The notes below the pieces were generated by a model, which made no database searches, had not been told where the DNA came from, and worked only from the letters and a program-made list of their open reading frames with translations. DNA of 64,000 nucleotides, from assembly GCF_027942865.1 (NCBI RefSeq), contig NC_134516.1, positions 17,287,822 through 17,351,821 on the forward strand. The letters are read 5' to 3'. The stretch comes from Odontesthes bonariensis. Taxonomy: Eukaryota > Chordata > Actinopteri > Atheriniformes > Atherinopsidae. The first letter of the stretch is position 1, and each line of letters begins with the position of its first letter. The position numbers were made by a program, and so were the translations under genes. Below are positions 21,753 to 34,200 of this stretch, in pieces.

Positions 21753-21790
21753 CTGAAACGTCTGAGTGGGAGCAGCCATCTTGAATGTGT
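21753..21790 (-). promoter_or_regulatory. tceanc: tceanc first exon with YY1 initiator element
   Basis: On the minus strand, AAGATGGCTGC (21772-21782) is a strong YY1 core-promoter element, which in TATA-less genes sits at or just after the transcription start. It is followed by the splice donor at 21753. The ATG inside the element has a good context (A at -3, G at +4) and, if transcribed, opens a 16-codon frame across the splice that overlaps the tceanc start codon in another frame. Confidence 0.65.
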
Positions 21791-24349
21791 TTCTGAAAGA
21801 GAAAATGACCTGAATTGACCTCTAGATGGAGCTGTAGCCTCAAAGGATCTTACCATATTGCATGATCATCGAGGTTTTAGGGGTAAGGTATTTTCCTGTA
21901 GACATAATGCTTCAGAAAATGAATGCAATGTTCCATTAGTCCAAGAGATGCGTATAATCCTGGATAATGCAATTATATGTGAAGGAGTTGTTGTTTAATC
22001 TGTAAAAGTATCCCAAAAGAGCTTTGCAGACCTGCTGTCATTCTGTAATTTGCTTAAAATCTACTGTAGGATTAGTGTGTGTGGGGAGTTTTTTTTTTTT
22101 TTTTTTTTTTTTTTTAAGGATTTATGCATGTGTGCATTTGGCTTTTCAGGTTATTCCCACAGCAGGTACACAGGTTTCTGTTTATTTTCATGTGTCTTTC
22201 CTGCTCTTGGACTATAAAACAAAGCTGGATTATCTGTGTTGTGGGTGTGACCATAGGTTTAGTGAAAGCAAAAAGGGTTAGGGTTAAAAAAAACATTTCA
22301 AACATGCATTAATCTGTAAGACTGTGGTCATACCTCACTTATTTCTGTGTATGTGTGATACTGATGGAAAATTCGCTTGTGCAAAGGAATTGGATGTTTG
22401 GATCCTGCATGCCGAAACACGCCGACACACGCCGACACAAACAGCCCAACGACCTTAGAATTTAAGGAATTTAAAAGGCATCTCAAAACAAGATGAAGCA
22501 AGTCCTCCAGATGGGGTTTAACAATATGTTATGAAAGAGGAAGACCAGTTAGTGTTTAGGGTAATTTGGGATTTTAGAGCTAAGACCGGAATTGTTTATG
22601 TGTGTAAAAATGCTGCATTTGCAGGTAGTTATTATGCCCTCAGGGTCAGAAAGGCAGTTTGATGTAATCCCCCACTTGAGAGTAACAGGAGCAAATATTC
22701 AAGAGATGTTACATGGTTGAAAGATATATAATTCACTATTTGAATGAGAATACAATTGTATATTGCACCACCAGTGAGTTTAGGGACTATATGGAAGTGA
22801 TTGGCAAGAGGATGGTACGTGTTATATTGACATGAAAAGCCCTCTAAGCTCATTAGCCTGCTTTAGCCGTTTGCTAGGTGTCAGTTTGTCACATAGTAAC
22901 ATGTTTGTGAACAGGATGCTCAACACAGTGACTTCATAGTGTGTAAACCATTGTTCTTTTGTGGTAGATGAGGATAAATAACATCAGGAAGTTAATGAGG
23001 TAAAAGCTTCCTACATTTCAGAGACACTCGCTTTTCGCTCCCTCGAGGCTCTTGGCTGATATGTTTACAGGTCAAAGCTGAACTTGATTCCTGCCCTGCA
23101 CAGATTTACTCATCGCTTCAAATGAATCCACAATTTGCAGCCGTTAAAACCATTTGATCTCGGGATGGTGAAATTTTGTCACTATGTGAGCGGCAAGATA
23201 TTGCAGAAGTTTGGCCTTGATATTGATCTGCACTGTCTTAATCTCGCTACAGTCTCTTGTGGTAAACTTCATTCTGAAACCAAAATATTTTTTCGATGCA
23301 GGATCTATTATCATCACATGGATGATGATGATGATGGATTTGCCAAGAGCGATTAAAAATGCCAAAAGGAGCAGCGATCCTGTTTGTAATCTGTTCAAAT
23401 GCTCAAAAGCCCCTTTAACAGTTTGTGTTGGACATAAATGAAGCCAAACTTAACCAGAAAGAGATTTTCTCTAATTGCCTTTTAATTCTGGTAAAGTAAT
23501 AGTAGCTCTGATTTTCTAAGCACACATTATATGTTATTAATCACACAGCAGAGTGCCGTTACATAGCTGACATCACTCCCAGTGTGACATCACCTCTTTT
23601 ATCTTGCATTCAAAATTGTGCTTTCAATAGACATCCAGCCCGGTCCAATAGCAGTGGAGGCCCCTCTAGAAAAACTGATTCAGTGTCTCTCTGCATAACA
23701 GTTTCGGGCTCTCAAGTCTTCAAAAAGCAGCCTTTAAAACTCCGAATGGAAGTTGGAGCCTCCAGAATGCTTTTAGCTGTGTTAATGTTTAACTTGCTAT
23801 GTCAGAGCACAAGAGTTCTGGTGTAATGAGTTTTTTCTGCGGTTGGATCAGACAGTAAGCACTAAAAGACTTTTAAGTGGTTGCACTGTTGTCGTTCGCC
23901 CTTTACAAAGTGGATTTTGTGGACTAAATCTGCAACCTTTCAGGCACACGAAGGTCTGACATGGGTGGGGTTCTACACTCCTTCAGTAAAGACAAAATAG
24001 AAAAAATAAAAGCAGAAAAACCTCTTTCAGTTGTGAAACCCAACTGGCCCTCTGAATTTTGTTCATCCAACGCATGAACACATGACTGGAATTCTCAAGA
24101 ACATTCACAAGGCTCTTCGGCTCTTATCAAGTCATTTTACTGTGGCCTGTTTGCACTCGTCATCTTTGGGAATGGAATTTTACCAGCACACCACCGGTGT
24201 GACAAATACACACCAAGAGGTGGCGCTCTCTGCACTGTGCTGCTTCTATCAGATGCATAAGGAAGTGGAGTACTGCTGTATCACATCCTGCTTTTGTTGT
24301 CTCCGCCTCTTAAGCAGACCACGCCACACTTGATGTGTGTATGCATGAG

Positions 24350-24352
<3 letters not shown>

Positions 24353-24387
<35 letters not shown>
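24353..24387. repeat. (CA)n microsatellite
   Basis: An uninterrupted CA run of about 17 units. Confidence 0.97.
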
Positions 24388-24388
<1 letters not shown>

Positions 24389-25569
24389 CCCCGCCCTGAG
24401 CTTGAGAAATTCAGAGGAGGAGGGAGGCTTCCTTGTTTAAGTGATCAGCAGACATTCAACATGATGAGTCCCTGCCAGCTCCCCCACAACCTAAAAACTC
24501 CCCAACACACCAAGTGTTTGTGGGTGTTGTGTTCAACACACTAAAACATCTGAGAGATAAAGTACTCGAGGAAGATCAGATTCAGCCTTTGGCGTGCAGA
24601 TCCTCCACACAAAGATCAGCTAAGAACAGTAGGGTTGAAGAAAAAAGTAAGAGTTTATGTTGCGCATTGCAAATTGAATCTTTTTGTTTCGATGATACTT
24701 CTCTATATAATTATTTCCATTTTCTTTCAAACATCGGTTGTGGCTTATCTTCGAAAGGAGACATCCTCTCTAAACCTCTAGCTGTTCCTCCTTTGATAAT
24801 TCCCACAAACCAAACAGATAGCAACTCAGCCCTGCATCAGTGTGCGTTTGCACATCTCAAGCCAACATCATGGAATCAGCTGAGTGACCACAGTGTTGTT
24901 GGTTGGCAGGGTGTTCCATCATGCCCTTAAACACATATCCCATACCTTCTCTGTTGCTATCAGGATATCTACTACGTTGCTAGCTCCATGCCGCCTCTGT
25001 ACTTTCACAAATGACACTGATGCGTAGCAAAGGTGCATCAGCCCCAGCTTGGAAAGGCATATGTGAAACGGCCTCAAGTTTTGAACACATTTAAATAAAA
25101 TCTTCACAGCCGTATTGAGCCAACGTTGGTAGAAAAATACTGGGAAGTTGTGTAACATATGGAGTGCATACATATTGATTTATATATCTTAACATCTCTC
25201 TCAAAAATGACTATCTGGCAGACCAACCTATTTCATCTTGAACTATCCTCTCATATTAAGTGTTGTTCTGTCGGGGTAATTCCATGTGTTATATTCCAGT
25301 ATTCAATAACACTAGATCATCTTAAGATCTGATTTGCATGCTGTCTGAACAAAGCCATGTAGTCCTTAAGAATGTATATATTATTGGAAAAATTTTTAAA
25401 AAAAAACAGCAGCTAGGGAGGACAAATCTGCCACAAAAAGCCCAGTCTGCTCTGATTGATCAGCTTTAGTGGCCTGAGCAGGCACCACCCAACAGTCCGT
25501 CTCAGCTCAGCTGGGCTTTTTGAATACTGGAAATAAAACTAGTTTACATTCCCTGTTGCAGGATAAGTC

Positions 25570-25669
25570 ATCAAGATGTGTAGACTCTACACAGAAAGGC
25601 CCCAGACAAGATTCAAACCGGGAACCTCCTTGCTGTGAGTGCTAACTACCACACCACTATGCAGTGCAG

Positions 25670-25670
<1 letters not shown>
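25570..25670 (-). repeat. tRNA-derived SINE relic
   Basis: Read on the minus strand, it has an A-box-like stretch (TAGTGGTGTGGTAGTTAGC, the complement of about 25641-25659) and a B box, GGTTTGAATCT, at 25609-25619. It continues into GGGGCCTTTCTGTGT, the body of a very common fish SINE. It ends beside the TA microsatellite at 25671. Confidence 0.75.

Positions 25671-25709
<39 letters not shown>
25671..25709. repeat. (TA)n microsatellite
   Basis: A pure TA run that adjoins the SINE relic. Confidence 0.97.
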
Positions 25710-25712
<3 letters not shown>

Positions 25713-28028
25713 GCATAAAGAGGTGAGAGTGTAATCAGTCCTCTCATCTTTTGTTCAAATAAATTCATATTGTCAAAACATCCTACTATTCTGAATAGTA
25801 AGAATTAGGGTAAATTCTTTACTATTTAAGTATATCACCCAATGAATTCTATAATTATATGTACAAGAAAAAATGGCTTTGTTTAGTCATTTTTAGTACT
25901 TCAGTTGTGTGAGATATTATACTGTTTATGTCATCTGATTGAACTCAGAGACGAGGGTGGTGCAACCATCTACAAAAGCACATGATATAGACTGTGTTTT
26001 AATGCTACAAATACAAAATCAGCCCCTATTTTGTTTCTTTGTCTAACGCTTTTGCCATGGCGTTTGTTTGTGCGTGACTGTATGTCATTGGCTGGGGGAT
26101 GCTTTGCAGTTCATTTCCTATCTTACCCACCAACCCCACCCCTTTTAGACCTTGACGGTGATCACAGATGACACTCTCTCTCACCTTGTGCCACATGGTT
26201 CATTCTGTTTTGACTGAGACGCTGCAAGGTTTCGGTGCTTCTTGACTTTCCATTTCGGAGCACAAAGTATCATAGTCTTTAGCTTTTACTTATCAACAGT
26301 CCAGCTTTGGCTAAGGCAGGAAATGAGAGTCCCCAAACACGAAACCACAAAAAGCTGCCACTGTTGTGTCTAATGTGGCTTATCATAATATTTTTGTCTT
26401 TCTGAGAATTTTTTGTCAAAGCAAGAAACAAAAAGGAAGTACCATAGAAATAATATTCTGCCTTACAGGAGAGGAATGAGTCAAGAAGCGGGATCACGTG
26501 ATGCACAAACTTTTGTATTCACTGCTGTTTGTGTTGTTTTTGAGAACCTGAATTTCATAACAACTCAGTTGATGTGCGGCATTTCACTTGATCGCACTGG
26601 CTCTCGGAACTATTTGATTTAGTGGTTTTCAAATAATTGCCCCTGTTAACCCATCGCTCCAAAAGCAGTGACCTAAAACGTAAAGACGAAGTATTGATTT
26701 TCTTATTCCGCTCACACGTGACTTTGCTCTGAGAGATGTGACAGTCCTCTGTGTTTACTGCCATGTGTTCCCTCCATTTCACAAAGAGTTATCATTGATT
26801 CATCAGCCCCCCCTCCTCTCTCTCTCCCACACATGCACCAACTGCACAAATGCTTGGCCTAATGGGATATCCACCACATCCTCCCATCCCTCGCAGTTGT
26901 GCAGCATCTAACTGGACTAACTGTATATTTGTAATTTGATCACCCAGGAGGTCTTAGAGTGTGCACAGGTGTCAGGGCCCATTGTTCAATTTGGCTCAGC
27001 TGTGTGTGAGAGCAGTGACACTCAACCCGGAGCAGCAGAGAGTCTACGTGCCACAAAGTGAGTGTTACTGATGAAGTGAAACAACAAACGCATTACTCAC
27101 AGCAGCTCGAACCCTTACACAACATCCAAACACTAAACATATTACCAAACTTCTCTGATGAAGAAACAAGCTTCTTTTGTAACATGAGCAAATACAATTC
27201 ATTTTATTTGCTCATAATTCATATAGCTGTGTTTAAAATATAGTCAGGTACTTGTACCACAGTACGGAGTTACTTTTCCTATCACCCTTTACTATTGATG
27301 CTGCCGGCCTATCAGTTACTGCGGCAGAAGTGTAAAAGGCAGGTGTAGATCAGTAAGTTGGTAATGATAGTGAGCTGGTGGGGTTGACCAGTCAGAGCAC
27401 CTCCGCAAATAAACCTGCTGGAGTCTGAATGTCGTCTTTGTTGCATATGTCTATTTCAACAATGTGTGCACTGTTAAATGTCTACCTGATTTCAACAGGT
27501 ATGATCGAGCACTTTGATGAGAGCCAAAGGTGCTTTTGAGTGCGAGGGCGGCGCCCTTTTGGATGCAGTAAAACAGAAGGCTTTTGTCCACTGTGACCCA
27601 CTTTTCTTGCTCTGATGCAAGAGCAGGACATTATTTTTTTTTCAGGGTCCAGCTTTGGTATCAATTCCTGAAAGCTGAATGTGGCAGACAAACCATATTG
27701 CAGTTTAAGAAAGTGTTTTCTTCCTTGGGTGGTAGAAAAGACAGCGATTCACCTTGTTTGTATTGTAAGTTATGGCACAAAGATTCTGACACCTGAGCAC
27801 AGTCCAACAATCAAATTTGTTCACAGTACTTTTTTTCCCCAAATCAGAAAGGACAGAATGTAGATGTGCTGTCCTTCCTCCATTTTGAGCCAGTAAACAC
27901 CGCCCCCCCTCCTCAAAACCACCCCTATCTGGTAATTTCCGTTGGGTGATTGAGACTGAATTCCACTAAATTCCAGATATGCCACTGTTATGATCCATGG
28001 GCCTGCGGTGTGTGCGGTGTGTGTGCGT

Positions 28029-28249
28029 AAGACTCTTCTTAACCCCATAACTCTCCTCTACCTTTACTCTTTCTCCTCCTCTGCATTCCATATTTTCTTT
28101 CTCCTTCATTTCCTGCTTTTTCCCCTCTCCCTATTTCCTCCTCCACATTGCCTGCCCTGCGCCCCCCCCCCCCCCTCCCCCCCCTCCGCCGATTTACCAA
28201 AAACGCATTCCTCCCCTCCCCTTCTACATCCTCCATTTCTCCTCCTGGC
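28029..28249 (+). repeat. Polypyrimidine tract with C-homopolymer
   Basis: About 220 bp is dominated by C and T on the + strand, including a run of 15 C at about 28162-28176 and a run of 8 C shortly after. Such strand asymmetry can adopt triplex or i-motif/G-quadruplex structure; no coding potential is seen. Confidence 0.85.
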
Positions 28250-31200
28250 GTTTGCCCTCAACTTTAGCAGATCTGATGAAGTTCAAAAATCTCAAGTACG
28301 GTATGTACTCACCTTTTCACTGAATGCGTGGGCTCTTGTCTTCACGCTCACACTCGGTCCCACAAATTCCTGATTGGTCATGGGGCAAAAACTTCAACGG
28401 CCAACGGAGAACAGGAGTCACCGCATGTCTCCTTCTGCCTTTCAGTAGTAAATAAACAAATTCACACAATCACACTGTGTGAAATGAGAAACTTTTTTTT
28501 TTTTTTGATAAAACTGTGACTAGATGAGGTGCCAAAAAAGGGTGAAATCACACCTCAGCTTCTTTGGTCTGCATACTGAAAAGCTTTGTTAGGAATTAAT
28601 AAAATAAATAAATACAGACATATCAGTAGAGCAGCAAAATAAAGCAAATGAAACCATGGTGACACCATGAATGAAAATTATGATAATCATTGCTTTTATT
28701 TTTATATTATCATTATAGTTGTAGTTAAGTGTGAAGCTCAAGACAAGCAGATGGCCTTCCAGTGTGTTCTAGCAACCTAATTAGCCTTTCCTAAGCAAAT
28801 ATGTAATAAAACTGTAAGTAATTGTGAAGCTTATTTGTAGTTTGTGTAATTCAAAGCTCTGCCACGACCAAGTACAGCCTCACAGAGCTGCTTGCAACGC
28901 AAACCATGACACATACACTGCTCAGTTCAGAAGAATGCTTGCAGTTTTTTTCTAATTGATCCCAAATATCAGGTTCAGCAGCTGTCAAAAGTTCTCTCAT
29001 AAAAACCTCATGAAGAAATATCAAAATTAAATAATTTCATCAAGTGGATATGAAACTAGTAAAACTATGCAGTGCAGAGGTCAAGCAAAACCGCTCCAAA
29101 CATGCTTGGTATGAACACACACCCTAAGAGGACAAACCTTAGACATCACACATGTTTGATGACTGTCTGTGTGAAAGCTGGTGTCTCCTACAGACCTGTT
29201 ACTTCTGCAAAAGAGTTAACCTCTGAACTGAGAAACATGTGGAATCTGTGGCGTGGTACGTGACAGGTGGAGGTGCTGGTCTCTCAACTCCATTCGGCGG
29301 ATGAAAGCCGCTCTTACAGTGAGGCTGGTAGGATGAAACATATGCACACACACACACTGAGTGGGGGCATCTGAAGACGCAGGCCAGGTCATGCTCTTTT
29401 TAATCCCCTGGTGCTTTGAACTATGAGCTTTTGGCTGATCTGAGGTAAACCACAACACTCCATCTCACTTCCTCACTTTGAACCAACACATCTCATTTCA
29501 AAAAGGGGGAACTTAAAAGCAAGAAAAACACACACATTGTGCTGGTTCACAGTTTTGAGGAAGTAGCACTTAACAGGAAGCTGGCCTGTAGTCGTGCAGT
29601 AGCATCGAGCCTTGTTTTACTAAAATCAGACGGGAACAGTTGCCTTTGTGACTGATATATTAGCTTTTTCTTGCTTTTGGATTTTTATATCAACTGTACC
29701 TGATTTGAATTGAAAATAAGAGATGTTTATTAATAAAATATGCAGGAATTTATTCATTGCAGGTGTATTTGTGCAAAATAATGTTTAAAAAGCAACACAG
29801 CAAGGTTTCTTCTCTTTCCTGGAATGACAGATTTATCATCATTACAACCTCCTCAGCTAGTGGTCACATGAGCTGAGGAGAACTGAGGAGGGCATTTGAC
29901 GCCCTTTTTTGGCTTCCATTTAAGCACAGCAAAAAAAGTGCTCGGATTCTTGGGTTAATTGTGTGTATTCTGATACTGACAGTAAAAGGAAGCAGCTGTG
30001 GCCAGGGGTGGAAAAGGGGAAGCATCTATTCCACGTGGTGCAAAGGTTCACAATCTGCGCTGGCTGCCAGGGTTACATAACGACAAACATGTGAAAGAAA
30101 GAAAAAAGGCAGAAGTATGAAAAATCAGGGGAGGAGAGTATTAAAGGGGGAGGGGGGGTGATGTCATACATTTTATAGTAAGAGAAGGGGATCAAGTCAG
30201 CAGAACAGACATACAAACACTTCTTTTCCTTTTCCGTCATTCTATCAGTCAGATGAGGAGCCGCTGAACGGCAGGCCTCGGGTTTCAACAGATGTGGCCT
30301 TATTTGGCATCCAAGGAAGAAAAAGGAAAAGGAGGAGGTGGCGAGGGCCAAAATTCCACATCGGGTTTGTATCAAACCAAGACTGAGGTGGAGTCAGCAG
30401 CAGCCTCCAAAGCTGCAAAATCTGTATCAAAATATCTGGAGGCTCGAAGGTCAGAGGCTTCAAGCCCTCAAGTGTTCCAGTAAACACTTGAGTCGAATGC
30501 ACCTTAAATGTACTGGTTAAACGATGAGCACGAGTAATGGCTTTTAGCTGCAGCTCATCTTGTTGCCTGTGGAGAGGTTTCTTTGTGTGACACCGACTTG
30601 GTGGGTCGACCCCAGAGCGCACACGGTTCATTTTGACGCATAAAGACACATTCAGCCGCTCACATCTGAAAAAACAACCAACAGGAAACTGAACAGACAC
30701 CTCCTTGTCTGCTTGGTGCTCACCATTTGCAGAAATAGCCACCCCCGCTGTTATCAAGCCTGGGTCACACTTCCTGTCTTTCTGCTACTTGAATTAAAAA
30801 AGAGGGATTCTGGGTAAAGACTCCAAGTATGCTAAACCACGCCCCCTTTTCCCATGTCCCCGCCCACCAATTTTAACAGCAGGAAGCCAGCTCTCCCATT
30901 TCCTCCTTGGTGAAAACAAATGCAGAAGTGTAGAAGGTTTGAGTGGGTGGTAGGTTGTTCTCAGTTCTCTACATGATATCTTCATCGTCTTCTTCCTCCT
31001 TGTTACCAAAACAGATAAAGACAAGCATTCGTTTTGGGCAAATGTTTTCACCTATTATCTGCATTATGGTGCCAGTAGAACAACTTTTCTCAAACATCCA
31101 TAGTATGTGCTGGAAAATCTACAGCAAACCTCTGAAGATGTCCTACGTCCATCATGCCGGTGGGCAGGAGTTAAGTTTTCTCCACTGAGTGTTGCATATA

Positions 31201-34200
31201 GTGAAACTTGCTTGCATTTATTCCCCAAAAACATTTGATTGCAAAAGAAAATGGGATTCATCGGAAGGTGCCCCTATGTTAAACTTCTGATCCTTACTTG
31301 GTAGTAAACCGAGGTCAGCATGGGCTATCTGGCAGACCTGCCGCTAGACAAGCCTTCTACAACACTTTGCAGTGCACTGTTTGCTCTGCCAGCATGATGG
31401 TTTTCTGCAGATTGTACAATAGCAGCTCTTCCCATATAGATCAATGATACTGCTGCTGCTGTTTTCCAAGCTACCCTTTTTTAGATCACTTATAGGTTAG
31501 AAAAGTTGCTAAAATTGTTCCCGATTGCCCTGTTTTACTGCGGTGAGCTTAAGAAATGGCCATTCACTTGCGACCAATTGACAAAATGATCACTGTTATT
31601 CTCTTCACCTGTCAGATCAGTGTATGTCAGAGAGAAATCTGCCCAAAATAATCCAAATTAGGACCCTCTTTGTTGAATTGGGGGCCACATTACTTCACCT
31701 TTACATGCCAAAACAGTTGTTAATGCATTCACTTTCAGGTGTGATACGATGATGCTTTCTGTGCATCAAATGCTTAAAAATGACTCTGCATGGCAAAGAA
31801 ATACTCCCCTGCTAAATTTAGCTGGCAATTTTGAATGCTTATAATATCCGGTCCGCCTCATGTAGCTAAGTTGTGTGGTTTTAAGGGTCAAGTATGATCA
31901 TGCAAAACACAGCGGCATCAAAACTGTCTGGTCTATTAATGCTTCTATATTATTTGACAAGAAATAATGTAGCATATTAGTAATAAAACTGCACACATCT
32001 ACTGTAAATCTGCATTTTCCTCTTTCTACATTATAGAGTAGAACAGAAATTGATAGAATTAGCTCAACTTTAACATAGATGTGTGGAAATTATAGATAAC
32101 GGGTTGATAGAGAGGAGAATTTCCTGTTTTTGACATTTCCCTTTTGAAAAATCCGGAAGTTTGACCGTGCTGGATGACTCTTCGGCGCTCGAGGTAACTT
32201 CCTCACCTTGATAAGCACGCCATCTCTCCCACATGCCTGAAACAATAGCTACACTCATCGCCAAATACAGCAATTCTTCAGCTTAGAGAATGTGTGTTTG
32301 GGAGGTAAAAAGTCCCTCTTGATGTGGCAACATATTGTCCTTGTAATGGGCAGGTTATCTGGCTGGTTTCAGTGTAACAGAGGAAGGGACGGCCCACATT
32401 CTTTAGAGCTGACCTCATGATTGAAAACCTTTATGCCCACTCTAAAAACACTGAAAGGGGCAAATCCAAGAACCAGCTCAGACTAAAAAGGAGTACTGCA
32501 ACATATTTGTTTTCTTTTCTCCTTTCTTACATTTCTACCACCCAAGGAAGAAATCATACAAATCTAAGCTGCAATTTCACCTCAAATCTGACATTAAAAA
32601 CAAGAGGTTCCTTATTTTTGTGATCTATGTTTCATTCTCTTCCTCTTCCCAGAAAGATGCACATGCAGGCGACAAGTATATCTTATCGTACCAACCATTA
32701 GCAGAGATAAGGGGCCAGATTATAAAATTCCTGCTCAGAAAATGGAAGCATGTTCATTCGTGTCCAAATATGGTTGCATGCTGGCAACAAGTGAAAAATT
32801 AGGCAAGAGGGACAGATTTTAGCGTGTGTGTGTGGGTGGAAAGAGCTCATTTTTCAACGTCCACGCCATCAAAACATGAGAAAAGACCTCTGACCCCAGG
32901 TGGCGTCTCAACAGCTCAAACAGTGAGAAGTCTTCATTGTACCTGCTGTGCAGCTTGTTTTTCCCCTCACAAAGATGCACTCACACAGTTTCTCCGTCAG
33001 TCTGGGGAGGCTCATGCATATTCACCCTCTTGCATTACCTGCCACATTCAATTCATCCCATGGCGATGTGCGCACGCACACATGCATGGACACACACAGA
33101 AAGGATGCTAATGAACAGGAATGCCAACAGATCAGTGAAACAGCACGGCAGCTGTCGCAGCAGGGGGGTCTTTTTCTATTGGTCGGCTGTTGTCTTCAGC
33201 CTGTGGCACCCCCTCACCCACCCACCCACCCCCATCCTCCATCAGACAATGGAACAAATGGCTTTTCCCGCCATGAGTGCTTTAATACTGTACAGTGAGG
33301 GACAGTGACAAAGAACAACCAGCAGGGATGAGCAGAAGGGAGGTAGGAGAAGAGGGGGTGAGAGTTTAGAGGGTGTGGGGTCGATATATAAAAAAGACTT
33401 TCGCTCCCCTCACAGCACATATGCAGTGCTGTTAAAACCTAACAACTGAGTTTTAAGAAGCGAAAGCACTGAGGGGCATTATCAACTGAAAGCCACGTGG
33501 ACAGGAACAAAAAACACTTCCTTTTACATGATAAAATGCTGCACATTTGAAGGTAGCTTCCTGTCATGGTTAATATCAAGGCTGGTTCCTACAGGGGCAC
33601 AGAAATGCAAGAGGACAAATACCAGCAATGCATCGACTGTCCGGTGAGATATAAGCCACACTTACCCTCTTTTTGTGGCAGGTGGAACAGTCCAGCTGGT
33701 GTCTGGCATTATGTGCAATGCATACAAGAAAAGCAGGACGCCTGGTGTTAAAAGACAGCGTCTTAAACAGTTCCTTTTTATGCATTACAACGGTGCCGCA
33801 GCAAAAGCGGACCTCACAGAGCTGACACAGCTGCAATGAAAATGTAGGCAAATGGCTTTAAGAGGTAGGGAAATAAACCACAGGGTAAGTGTCCCTCTGC
33901 TAATAGCATGTAAACACACCAAAAGAATTCAGAGTGGGGAGTGACAGCATGCTGGAAAATGGGCTTCACATTCACCGTGGCTGAAAGAATCCATTGAACT
34001 ATTTTACTGCAATAATCTCCCTGCTGTGATATAGATGCAGCACACGTCCACTGCCTGGCAGCATCAACAAAACACACTCATCATTCAAGTGACATCCCAA
34101 ACATCCAGAGACAGACATGTCACATTTATTTCACGTACAATGCATGTGATGACATAAGGGGAAGAGCGGCGGTTACAGTGATTCCCATCTGCTGCCGCGG

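Noticed and set aside
22270-22286. agggttagggtta telomere-like string
   Set aside because: Only two TTAGGG units; too short to call an interstitial telomere repeat.
32937-33308. 123-codon + strand frame with Cys/His-rich start
   Set aside because: Composition follows CA- and CCCA-rich DNA; no zinc-finger spacing or homologue recognised.
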